From Bacillota bacterium (GTDB lineage: Bacteria > Bacillota > Clostridia > Tissierellales > Sedimentibacteraceae): a DNA stretch of 6,161 nt. How positions within the stretch are numbered: the first letter of the stretch is position 1; each line of letters begins with the position of its first letter. The stretch spans positions 1 through 6,161 of the forward strand of contig JARBUP010000276.1 of NCBI GenBank assembly GCA_029239575.1, given 5' to 3'. Positions 1 to 5,172 of the stretch are shown here, piece by piece. The position numbers were made by a program, and so were the translations under genes. The notes beneath the pieces were generated by a model. The model ran no database searches and was not told the origin of the DNA. It worked only from the letters and a program-made list of their open reading frames with translations.

Positions 1-768
1 GTTTACGCAAATGTAGCACATGAGCTAAAAACTCCTTTAAATGTTATATTTTCCGCCAATCAAATTATGGAGCTTTTTTTAAAAAATGATTTAACAGAAG
101 CAAACAAGTTAAAGCTTTTTGACTACAGTAAAAGCATTAAACAAAACTGTTACAGACTTACTAAGCTTATAAACAATATTGTTGATTTGTCTAAGAGCAA
201 ATTAGGATTTTTAAAACTAAACTTAAGCAATCAAAATATTGTAGAAGTTATCGAAAATATTGTTGAGTCAGTTACAGAATATGCAAAAAGTAACAACTTA
301 AATATTATATTTGATACTACTATTGAAGAAAAAATTATCGCTTGTGATCCTATGATGTTAGAAAGAGTAATGCTTAATCTTCTTTCAAACGCAATTAAAT
401 TTTCCAAGCCAAATGAAAATATATATGTAAATGTTACTGACAGAGGTAATATGATTGAAATATCTGTTGAAGATACTGGAATTGGAATTGATAAAAAACA
501 TTTGGGATTAATATTTGATAAATATTATCAAGCTGACAAATCCTTAACCAGATATGCTGAAGGAAGTGGCATAGGTTTATGCTTATCACAGGTAATTGCG
601 GAAATGCATGGTGGTAAAATCAGTGTTGAAAGCGAGTTGGACAAAGGTTCTTTATTTAAACTTGAATTACCTGTAAAAATTGTAGAAAATCCAAGTTTTA
701 ATGGCCGAGTAAATATGAGCAATAAAATCGAAATGATAAACATAGAATTTTCTGATATATATTCTTAA
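1..768 (+). CDS. Sensor histidine kinase, C-terminal catalytic part (5' end outside window)
   Basis: This is the transmitter half of a two-component sensor kinase, which autophosphorylates on histidine and passes the phosphate to a response regulator. The frame is open from base 1, so the first in-frame ATG at 67 is internal. Numbering from base 1, the HisKA H-box is VAHELKTPLN with the phospho-acceptor His at residue 7. The ATPase domain follows: N-box NLLSNAIKF (about 126-134), G1 box DTGIGI (158-163), F-box IFDKYYQ (171-177) and G2 box GSGIGLCL (188-195). All key residues are present, so the visible part looks functional. About 35 residues follow the ATPase fold, with no receiver domain. 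The sensor and any membrane segments lie upstream of the window, so the stimulus cannot be inferred. No response regulator gene lies downstream; a terminator at 851-902 closes the unit. The family call is certain; the subtype is unknown. Confidence 0.96.
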   Translation, partial: VYANVAHELKTPLNVIFSANQIMELFLKNDLTEANKLKLFDYSKSIKQNCYRLTKLINNIVDLSKSKLGFLKLNLSNQNIVEVIENIVESVTEYAKSNNLNIIFDTTIEEKIIACDPMMLERVMLNLLSNAIKFSKPNENIYVNVTDRGNMIEISVEDTGIGIDKKHLGLIFDKYYQADKSLTRYAEGSGIGLCLSQVIAEMHGGKISVESELDKGSLFKLELPVKIVENPSFNGRVNMSNKIEMINIEFSDIYS

Positions 769-850
769 ATTACTTTTTACTATTAAGTTTTTGTGTGAAC
801 TATTTTAGTTTTTTACAAATACTTAAATGTAATTTTCACTAATAATAGAA

Positions 851-902
851 ATAGTAACATATCAACTTTATTAACAAAAGTTGCTATGTTACTATATTTT
901 TT
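851..902 (+). terminator. Rho-independent terminator of the histidine kinase gene
   Basis: The arms 851-869 and 877-895 are complementary over 19 positions with one mismatch, around a 7-base loop. Bases 897-902 are six T residues. The structure lies about 80 bases past the kinase stop. The stem is AT-rich, but its length and the T-run make this the clearest terminator in the window. Confidence 0.85.
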
Positions 903-973
903 ATACCTATACAGTTTCTTTCGAGGGAATACATAACCACTTCAAGTAGATTGTCATGGAGAGTTAAAAAAAC

Positions 974-1063
974 TTATGCAAACATCTGACTACTCATTAA
1001 CTCCGCTTGTTTAATTACAATATCAACTGCCCTCTGAGCTTTCTCTGGAGGATATTTGTATTT
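974..1063 (-). pseudogene. Remnant resembling the C-terminal tail of a type I restriction subunit (HsdR)
   Basis: Read on the minus strand, about 29 codons end at a TAA (974-976). They contain KYKYPPEKAQRAVDIV followed by IKQAELM. The pattern Y-x-YPP-[DE]-K, then a helix with V-x-x-Q-A-E-L, resembles my recollection of the last helix of HsdR proteins (the DUF3387-type C-terminus). The frame is closed immediately upstream by TAA at 1064-1066, and there is no start codon or ribosome binding site. It therefore cannot be a gene and would be the scar of a deleted hsdR. The match is short and from memory, so the assignment is tentative. Confidence 0.4.
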
Positions 1064-1310
1064 TTAATTACAATAAAATATAGAACAAACAATGTAAAGT
1101 AAATAAGACTTAAACATATTGAATTAATTATATTTATTAATACTTTACAGATTAAATAAATTCATATACTTTTTTAAATAGAACTTTATCTTAACTGTGT
1201 AAAGTTCAATTGCTAACATGTTTCTTTTGAAGTTCAAATCGTAAATTCACAGTCAATTTTGCAATAGCTTTTATAAAAATCTAAAGCAATAAAAAAGTAT
1301 GATATTTAAA

Positions 1311-1348
1311 AAGAACTGATTATATTGTTTATAATCAGTTCTTCTTTT
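1311..1348. terminator. Stem-loop with T-rich flanks, probable minus-strand (possibly bidirectional) terminator
   Basis: The arms 1311-1324 and 1330-1343 are perfectly complementary over 14 bases around a 5-base loop. On the minus strand the stem is followed at once by TTT and further T-rich sequence (1310 downward). On the plus strand it is followed by CTTTT. It lies about 230 bases past the stop of the minus-strand methyltransferase gene, beyond another hairpin at 1421-1455. Confidence 0.5.
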
Positions 1349-1420
1349 CACAAATCCTTATAATAAAATCTATCTTTTAATATAAGGCTATGTTTTAAGA
1401 TAATGTTGAAAATAATATAA

Positions 1421-1455
1421 GAATTAAGGGAAGTCAATATGGCTTCCCTTAATTC
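1421..1455 (-). terminator. Probable terminator of the minus-strand methyltransferase gene
   Basis: GAATTAAGGGAAG (1421-1433) is matched perfectly by its complement at 1443-1455. One wobble pair and one more base pair extend it inwards to a 5-base loop, giving a 15-pair stem. Read on the minus strand, the stem is followed by TTATATTATTTTC, which is T-rich but broken. It is the first strong hairpin downstream of the gene ending at 1573. There is no T-run on the plus-strand side. Confidence 0.5.
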
Positions 1456-1477
1456 GCATAATATGAATAATGCGAAT
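1452..1477. repeat. Palindromic element, copy 1 (CGCAT...ATGCG)
   Basis: ATTCGCAT (1452-1459) and ATGCGAAT (1470-1477) are perfect inverted 8-mers around a 10-base centre. The element overlaps the right arm of the 1421-1455 hairpin by four bases, so the two structures compete in part. Related elements occur at 3144-3167 and 4605-4628. All three lie just downstream of genes. Function unknown. Confidence 0.4.
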
Positions 1478-1572
1478 CAACTTAATTTATGCTATGTTCA
1501 TTTACTCAACTATACAAATTGGAATTAGTCGAACTCCTATTATGCTCAATTGAAAAGCATACTTATAAACTT

Positions 1573-2091
1573 TTAAATATAACGCTTTACATTAGTCATA
1601 TAATTTATGTACTCTTTCCCAAATTTTTTTACGCACCATCTTTCTTCCGATAGGATAATCCAATGTGCTGATATTTGAAAAACAATTAATATTGCAAGCA
1701 ATATCAACGACTGGGTAAGCAGCACACAACCAAAAAAATAAATAAAATATGCCACATACATCGGATTGCGAGAAAACTGGTAGAGTCCTTTAAAATTGAT
1801 ACCATTCTTTGCAGGTTTTGCAAAATTTGATACGGACACAACACACAACAAGACTCCTAATCCATATATCACCAAGCCTATATTAAACCAGTGTGGATTA
1901 GTCGTAATCTTGAGTAAACATAGATATACAAAAATCAGAATATTTGAAGTCTGATAAACCCAGTATGCCACCTTTTCTTTTCCAATCAGTGGAGCGAAGA
2001 AAGTCGCACGTTTTAAAGCCTCCTTATCTAATATGCTCAAAAGTCCAAACCTTATAAGTATAAGTGGTATTACTGTTATAAATGAATTCAT
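1573..2091 (-). CDS. Isoprenylcysteine carboxyl methyltransferase / PEMT-family membrane methyltransferase
   Basis: A 172-residue integral membrane protein of the ICMT/PEMT superfamily, which transfers a methyl group from S-adenosylmethionine to a lipidic or membrane-embedded acceptor. Hydrophobic segments lie near residues 4-20, 45-62, 70-88 and 112-140. The family signature is in the C-terminal half: GLYQFSRNPMY at 102-112, then a membrane hairpin, then SEERWCVKKFGKEYINY (148-164), matching the E-E-x-x-x-x-x-x-F-G-x-x-Y pattern near the cofactor site. The length suits the small bacterial members. The ATG at 2091 follows the Shine-Dalgarno AGGT at close spacing. The gene stands alone: the next minus-strand gene upstream ends 221 bases away, and a hairpin at 1421-1455 probably ends its transcript. 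Bacteria of this kind lack prenylated CaaX proteins, so the natural substrate cannot be named. Confidence 0.85.
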   Translation of the reverse strand: MNSFITVIPLILIRFGLLSILDKEALKRATFFAPLIGKEKVAYWVYQTSNILIFVYLCLLKITTNPHWFNIGLVIYGLGVLLCVVSVSNFAKPAKNGINFKGLYQFSRNPMYVAYFIYFFGCVLLTQSLILLAILIVFQISAHWIILSEERWCVKKFGKEYINYMTNVKRYI

Positions 2092-2312
2092 TTTACCTCG
2101 CTTTCTTAAACGGCTTACAATACAAATAATTAGCTGGTCAAATTTTTATTTATTAGATATTTAACAAATAACTTTTAGTTCGTAATTTTATGCCTTATGT
2201 TTACTACAGACTTTCATATGAAAATTAATAATTTTACTGTACTTTTAAAAATTTCCTTCTAATCCTCAATAAAATAATTATTCTGAGTCTTTTTCAAGCA
2301 ATATTCCTAATC

Positions 2313-2636
2313 CTATAAATTTTTTTCAGTATTGGACAAAAAACTTTCCAATGTTTCACTGATATCAATATTCATGCGTTCAGCTAAAATAATCAACCAC
2401 CATATACATTCGCCAAGTTTATGTTCCAGTTCAGATTCAGTTTCCCCATCTTTTGGCCAACGCCCCTGTTGAGACATTGTTAAACGTCCAACCAATCCAG
2501 CATCTGTAAGAAAAGCTAACGCATCCTCTTCCACAGTCCACTCTTTTCCATGGTATTCTCGTTCCAAATTATGGTATAACTTTCTAATTTTAATAGAACG
2601 CTCAACCGCTTCGCTAAAGTTCATATCTTTCATCAT
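2313..2636 (-). CDS. MazG-like nucleotide pyrophosphohydrolase family protein
   Basis: A 107-residue, mostly helical protein resembling the MazG-like subset of the all-alpha NTP pyrophosphohydrolases. MazG enzymes hydrolyse nucleoside triphosphates to monophosphate and pyrophosphate, typically to clear non-canonical nucleotides. The clearest part is the second helix pair, ELEHKLGECIWWLIILAE (69-86), followed by MNIDISETLE; this mirrors the E-x-x-x-E-L-G-D-x-x-x-x-x-x-x-L-A helix of MazG. The usual Asp of ELGD is Cys here (GEC), although the preceding Glu is kept, so metal binding may be altered. An acidic cluster VEED at 35-38 may supply the other ligands. Two ATGs are adjacent (2636 and 2633). 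The Shine-Dalgarno GAGG is only 3 bases from the first and 6 from the second, so 2633 is the more likely start. It is divergent from the small broken gene at 2848. Activity is inferred from family only. Confidence 0.7.
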   Translation of the reverse strand: MMKDMNFSEAVERSIKIRKLYHNLEREYHGKEWTVEEDALAFLTDAGLVGRLTMSQQGRWPKDGETESELEHKLGECIWWLIILAERMNIDISETLESFLSNTEKNL

Positions 2637-2751
2637 CTTCCTCTTCTTTCTTTTTAAATTTACATATTTTCAAAAATATTATTATTGTTATAAATTCAAA
2701 TGTTATTCATAATTATTATATACAAATCCGAATTAAACTACTTTATTAATT

Positions 2752-2760
2752 ATTATACCA
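2752..2760 (-). promoter_or_regulatory. Possible extended -10 promoter for the MazG-like gene
   Basis: On the minus strand the sequence reads TGGTATAAT, a perfect extended -10 (TG-N-TATAAT). No convincing -35 lies 17 bases upstream. It would give a leader of about 110 bases before the MazG-like start. In such AT-rich DNA, chance TATAAT matches are common. Confidence 0.3.
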
Positions 2761-2800
2761 CAAATTGTATTGTTTCTACTATAACTTAAATATCTTACCA

Positions 2801-2829
2801 TTTACAACAGAACATACATTCTATATAAT
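2801..2829 (+). promoter_or_regulatory. Probable sigma-A promoter of the small gene at 2848
   Basis: TTTACA (2801-2806) and TATAAT (2824-2829) are separated by exactly 17 bases, close to the vegetative consensus. Transcription would start near 2836, at the beginning of the ribosome binding site GAGGTG (2836-2841). The mRNA leader would therefore be only about 12 bases. The unusually short leader is the main reason for doubt. Confidence 0.5.
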
Positions 2830-2847
2830 AATATTGAGGTGAAACTT

Positions 2848-3086
2848 ATGAAAATTTTAAATGAACCAATTAAAGTTATGGCTATTTTTAATTCTGACGG
2901 AAAATAGAACCTGTTAAGTTTAGATTAGATGGTCAAGTTGTAAAAGTTGAAAAGGTACTTAAAACTTATGAAGAAAAAGTTGTCGGTTACAATAGATTAG
3001 TATTTGTTTGCCAGCATAACGGCAGTGATATTTATGAGTTAAAATATGAATTAAAAATAAATACTTGGTATTTGTATAAGAAATAA
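2848..3086 (+). pseudogene. Small conserved-hypothetical protein gene, broken by a -1 frameshift
   Basis: The ATG at 2848 follows GAGGTG at 2836-2841 with 6-base spacing. The first frame reads MKILNEPIKVMAIFNSDGK and meets TAG at 2905-2907. If one A is restored in the AAAA run at 2901-2904, the reading continues as IEPVKFRLDG...ELKYELKINTWYLYKK to TAA at 3084-3086. That gives one continuous 79-residue protein. The two halves join at a natural point, and the second half is free of stops, so this is a single gene with one missing base rather than two genes. The pattern (NEPI-KV-A-F at the start, V-x-K-V-x-x-x-x-E-E-K in the middle, F-x-C-Q...ELKYE at the end) resembles small clostridial hypothetical proteins that I recall near Y-family DNA polymerase genes. 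I cannot confirm that, and no polymerase gene is in the window. A homopolymer sequencing error could also explain the break. Confidence 0.7.
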
Positions 3087-3090
3087 AAAA

Positions 3091-3119
3091 AGACTGGTTT
3101 AAATTCACATAACCAATCT
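3091..3119. terminator. Stem-loop after the broken small gene
   Basis: AGACTGGTT (3091-3099) pairs with AACCAATCT (3111-3119) with one C-A mismatch, around an 11-base loop. It begins 4 bases after the small gene's stop, which suits a terminator position. However, the T-run lies on the opposite side: seven consecutive A residues at 3085-3091 precede the stem on the plus strand. As drawn it would end minus-strand transcription better than plus-strand transcription. Confidence 0.4.
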
Positions 3120-3143
3120 AAAATCATCTATACTTGTTTTGTG

Positions 3144-3167
3144 ACGCATAATTTGAATTATACGACA
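3144..3167. repeat. Palindromic element, copy 2, left of the DctP-like gene
   Basis: CGCATAAT and ATTATACG form 8-base inverted arms with one mismatch around a 4-base centre. The sequence continues with ACATA. The same CGCATAA...AATT-x-TACGACATA series is found, reversed, at 4605-4628 just past the DctP-like gene. A related palindrome lies at 1452-1477. Confidence 0.4.
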
Positions 3168-3247
3168 TATTATTTTTCTTTTTTGAAATATATAACATCG
3201 CTCAGGCTTCGCTCTGAGAAAATTTAAAATCAATAATAGGAAATTTA

Positions 3248-3282
3248 ATAGTATTCTAATATCACTTTTAAGAATATACTAT
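3248..3282. repeat. Inverted repeat upstream of the DctP-like gene
   Basis: ATAGTATTCT (3248-3257) is mirrored by AGAATATACTAT (3271-3282), apart from a 2-base insertion in the right arm. It ends 20 bases before the ribosome binding site of the gene at 3317. It could be an operator or a leader hairpin. I found no convincing vegetative promoter around it: TATAAA at 3285-3290 and TATACT at 3275-3280 both lack a good -35. Confidence 0.35.
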
Positions 3283-3302
3283 TATATAAAATATTCAATC
3301 AA

Positions 3303-3311
3303 AGGAAGTGA
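3303..3311 (+). promoter_or_regulatory. Ribosome binding site that fixes a TTG start at 3317
   Basis: AGGAAGTGA differs by one base from the ideal AGGAGGTGA and ends 5 bases before TTG at 3317. The triplet directly before the TTG is an in-frame TAA (3314-3316), so the protein cannot start further upstream. The first in-frame ATG is more than 120 codons downstream. Confidence 0.75.
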
Positions 3312-3316
3312 AGTAA

Positions 3317-4600
3317 TTGTATTATTGGGATTATAAATATTCTAATGAAAATAATTGCATTTTAAGTCTTAATTCTAATATTAAAAATAGCAATAATATT
3401 CAGAAAGGATTTTTAGATATTAAATTATTTACTCCTGACGGAAATTCAATTAATGATGCAAATATAAAAGTATTTTCACATAACAAGAATAGATTTTACA
3501 GCTTAAAAATAGAAGCAGTAGGATTTTGTCCTTATCAAATTAACAATGTTAAAGTGCATCCTAATTCAGTATGCAAAATTAATATTAATTTAATTCCTTT
3601 AAAATCAAATAATAAACAGAAAATTAAACAAAATATTGAAAAGTCGAAAATAGCTACAGAATTATTGCAAAATGAAGTTAGAGATATGATATTGAATTTA
3701 GGTATGGATAGCCCGAAGGACACAGTAACTTTTTTATATGCAGAAAAATTTGCTGAAGAGGTAAATAAATTAAGTAATGGCAAAATGAAAATAAATATTT
3801 TTACAGATGCAAAATTAGGTACGGACAGACAAATGATTAAGCAAATAGTACAGGATGACAACAATATTAATTTTATTGTTCAAAACACAGCTCCCCAGGT
3901 AGATTTAATTCCTAAGGCTTCTTTGTTTGATATACCTTTGGTTTATTTTAATATCAATAATTTAAGAAATGCTATTGATAATGAATTATTCTATGAAAAA
4001 ATCAGCAAATCTTATACAGACTCAGGTTATAAACTTTTAGGTATAGCTGATCAATTGTTCAGACAAATGACATCAATCAAATTAATACAAAATATCGAAG
4101 ATTTCAAAGGAATAAAAATAAGAACAATTCAAAACCACAATCATGAATCATTTTGGAAAGCACTTGGAGCAATTAATGTACCTCTGCCTGTAAGCGAAAT
4201 TTACACATCATTGAAGTTTAATTATATAGATGCTCAAGAAAATCCCTACGAAAATATAGCAGCCTTAAAACTATATGAGCTGCAGGATTATGTTATAAAC
4301 ACATACCACTTACCGCATTTAATTACTCTAATAACAAGCGATAAATTTTTCAACAGTCTAACAACAACTGAAAAATCAATTCTTGAAAGTGCAGCTAAAA
4401 CAGCAACTTCCTATGCAAGAAAACAAGCCGATGATAGAATTGAAAATATAAAACAATTTCTTATTGATGAAGGAATGACTATAATAGATTTACCGTTTGA
4501 AACATTACAAGCAATGAGAAATGCTTCATTACCTATTTATGAAAAAATTCGAAATGACTTAAATGATGATGAATTAATAAATGAATATTTTGGAAATTAA
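3317..4600 (+). CDS. DctP-type TRAP solute-binding fold fused to an N-terminal beta-sandwich domain; no signal peptide
   Basis: The protein has 427 residues. Residues about 136-425 form a complete DctP-family fold, which in TRAP transporters captures organic acids outside the cell. Conserved points: YAEKFAEEVNKLSNGKMKI (141-159), GTDRQM (168-173), DQLFRQMTS (245-253), FKGIKIRT (263-270) with Arg269 where the family's carboxylate-binding Arg lies, FWKALGA (279-285), and DAQENP (305-310). The binding site therefore looks intact. Residues 1-29 are polar, with no signal peptide or lipobox. Residues about 30-95 (GFLDIKLFTPDG..., then YSLKIEAVGFCPYQINNVKV and NLIPL) match the start and end strands of a carboxypeptidase-regulatory-like beta-sandwich. 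I recall this domain from clostridial peptidoglycan-binding and cortex-lytic-like proteins; its middle portion is missing here. Residues 97-125 form a charged, probably helical linker. No dctQ or dctM gene is adjacent. It may be a cytoplasmic, spore-associated or sensory protein rather than a transporter subunit. The fold is certain; role and location are not. Confidence 0.88.
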   Translation: MYYWDYKYSNENNCILSLNSNIKNSNNIQKGFLDIKLFTPDGNSINDANIKVFSHNKNRFYSLKIEAVGFCPYQINNVKVHPNSVCKININLIPLKSNNKQKIKQNIEKSKIATELLQNEVRDMILNLGMDSPKDTVTFLYAEKFAEEVNKLSNGKMKINIFTDAKLGTDRQMIKQIVQDDNNINFIVQNTAPQVDLIPKASLFDIPLVYFNINNLRNAIDNELFYEKISKSYTDSGYKLLGIADQLFRQMTSIKLIQNIEDFKGIKIRTIQNHNHESFWKALGAINVPLPVSEIYTSLKFNYIDAQENPYENIAALKLYELQDYVINTYHLPHLITLITSDKFFNSLTTTEKSILESAAKTATSYARKQADDRIENIKQFLIDEGMTIIDLPFETLQAMRNASLPIYEKIRNDLNDDELINEYFGN

Positions 4601-4604
4601 ATTA

Positions 4605-4628
4605 TGTCGTACAATTTTACTTATGCGA
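4605..4628. repeat. Palindromic element, copy 3, right of the DctP-like gene
   Basis: It begins 4 bases after the DctP-like stop codon. On the complementary strand it reads TTCGCATAA, a variable centre, then AATTGTACGACATAA, sharing the CGCATAA and TACGACATA blocks with the element at 3144-3167. The two copies are in opposite orientation on either side of the gene. Its own dyad symmetry is weaker than that of the other two copies. Confidence 0.4.
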
Positions 4629-4772
4629 ACTATTACTATTTTAATATTACAACACTAATTGTATATTTTTCCCAATATTTATATTTATTTCAACAGAAAT
4701 AAAGTTTAAATTGAATTTTTACATAATTATTTACACGCCTTTTTGCAGTCATTTTTACACTCAATTTTGCAA

Positions 4773-4802
4773 GTGTAATAAATTTATTACATGTGTTTTT
4801 TT
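4773..4802 (+). terminator. Probable terminator of the DctP-like gene
   Basis: A perfect 16-base palindrome GTAATAAATTTATTAC (4775-4790), extended by one A-T and one G-T pair, is followed by a run of seven T residues up to 4802. The stem is wholly AT except at its ends, so it is weak, and it lies about 170 bases past the stop at 4600. Outer arms TTTTGCAAGT (4765-4774) and ACTTGCAAAA (4803-4812) are perfect complements and enclose it. Confidence 0.5.
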
Positions 4803-4881
4803 ACTTGCAAAAACCTATGCGAAAATCAAAGAAATTTTTATTGAAAGGCAACGGAAGTATTAGAATTTAGACAAAATTAAA

Positions 4882-4911
4882 GAGTGCAAAACTTATTGTA
4901 ATTTTGCACTC
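4882..4911 (-). terminator. Terminator of the minus-strand arsenic operon
   Basis: GAGTGCAAAA (4882-4891) and TTTTGCACTC (4902-4911) are perfect 10-base complements around a 10-base loop. On the minus strand the stem is followed by TTTAATTTTG, a T-rich tail. On the plus strand it is followed by A residues, so it acts in the minus direction. It sits about 70 bases past the last reading frame of the operon. Confidence 0.6.
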
Positions 4912-4979
4912 AAAAACAATTGAAAATTTGTTGTTTGCCCCCCTCTGAACCTGTTATTCTTTAAAGAGCCTGAGTTATT

Positions 4980-5154
4980 TTAACTTAATGTACAAAATAT
5001 GATATGCTTTCGAATCCCCAATTTATCGATAGGGCCTCCTTCTGCTCCAGCATTCAATCCGGCAATATTCATCATATCCAGAATTATTATCACCTGGAAT
5101 CAAGGCAATGGTAAAAAGTAAAACTATACCTATTATGAAAATTAACATATTCAT
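4980..5154 (-). pseudogene. Small single-helix membrane protein at the end of the ars operon, probably frameshifted
   Basis: A perfect AGGAGG (5158-5163) precedes two in-frame ATGs at 5154 and 5148. Spacing is 3 and 9 bases, so 5148 is the more likely start. The frame opens MNMLIFIIGIVLLFTIALIP, a single membrane helix, then GDNNSGYD, and ends at 5023 after a run of Arg-rich, rare-codon sequence (43 residues in all). The overlapping frame beginning ATGATG at 5075 reads MMNIAGLNAGAEGGPIDKLGI and on to a stop at 4980-4982, with far more protein-like codons. The simplest reading is one gene of roughly 58 codons with a one-base deletion near 5075. Two overlapping small genes is the alternative. 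It starts 18 bases after the acetyltransferase stop, so it is the third gene of the operon. I do not recognise the family. Confidence 0.55.
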
Positions 5155-5172
5155 ACACCTCCTATTCTTGCT

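Larger units (their letters stand above)
769..1572. other. Long gene-poor intergenic stretch with decayed DNA and inverted repeats
   Basis: About 800 bases separate the convergent kinase and methyltransferase genes. No intact gene was found on either strand. The stretch holds the kinase terminator (851-902), a short HsdR-like remnant on the minus strand (974-1063), and inverted repeats at 1181-1207, 1311-1343 and 1421-1455. A palindromic element at 1452-1477 resembles two others in the window. Between 1064 and 1310 the sequence is very AT-rich and closed by stops in the frames I read. A stretch near 1233-1300 on the minus strand reads open for roughly 20 codons but has no start codon and no recognisable family. 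Confidence 0.6.
4601..4979. other. Intergenic stretch between convergent units, rich in inverted repeats
   Basis: No gene is visible here. The stretch holds the palindromic copy at 4605-4628, a small 8-base-pair hairpin (4684-4691 with 4696-4703, loop AACA), the nested inverted repeats at 4765-4812, and the terminator of the minus-strand operon at 4882-4911. From 4930 to 4979 there is a C6 run (4938-4944 region) in otherwise AT-rich sequence, with no coding potential that I can see. Confidence 0.6.

Noticed and set aside
528..743. Minus-strand open frame of 71 codons inside the kinase gene
   Set aside because: Antisense to the conserved G2-box region of the histidine kinase; no ribosome binding site or recognisable protein features.
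1093..1149. Inverted TGTAAAGT / ACTTTACA pair
   Set aside because: The arms are 8 bases long and about 40 bases apart in very AT-rich DNA, so chance is likely; no CRISPR-like regular repetition is present anywhere in the window.
1233..1300. Short minus-strand open stretch with protein-like residues (ALDFYKSYCKIDCEF)
   Set aside because: Only about 20 codons, no start codon or ribosome binding site, and stops on both sides; no family recognised.
2136..2141. TTGACC on the minus strand as a -35 box for the methyltransferase gene
   Set aside because: No acceptable -10 lies 16-18 bases downstream.
2260..2295. Possible terminator hairpin after the MazG-like gene (CTCA...TGAG)
   Set aside because: Only four outer pairs form before mismatches, so the stem is too weak to call.
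3201..3218. Short GC-rich hairpin CTCAG...CTGAG
   Set aside because: Only five base pairs and no T-run; possibly a fragment of a repeat, but nothing in the window supports that.
3535..3864. Minus-strand open frame of 109 codons inside the DctP-like gene
   Set aside because: It lies wholly within a gene with clear family motifs, has a Phe/Leu/Ser-rich composition typical of the reverse strand of AT-rich coding DNA, and matches no family.
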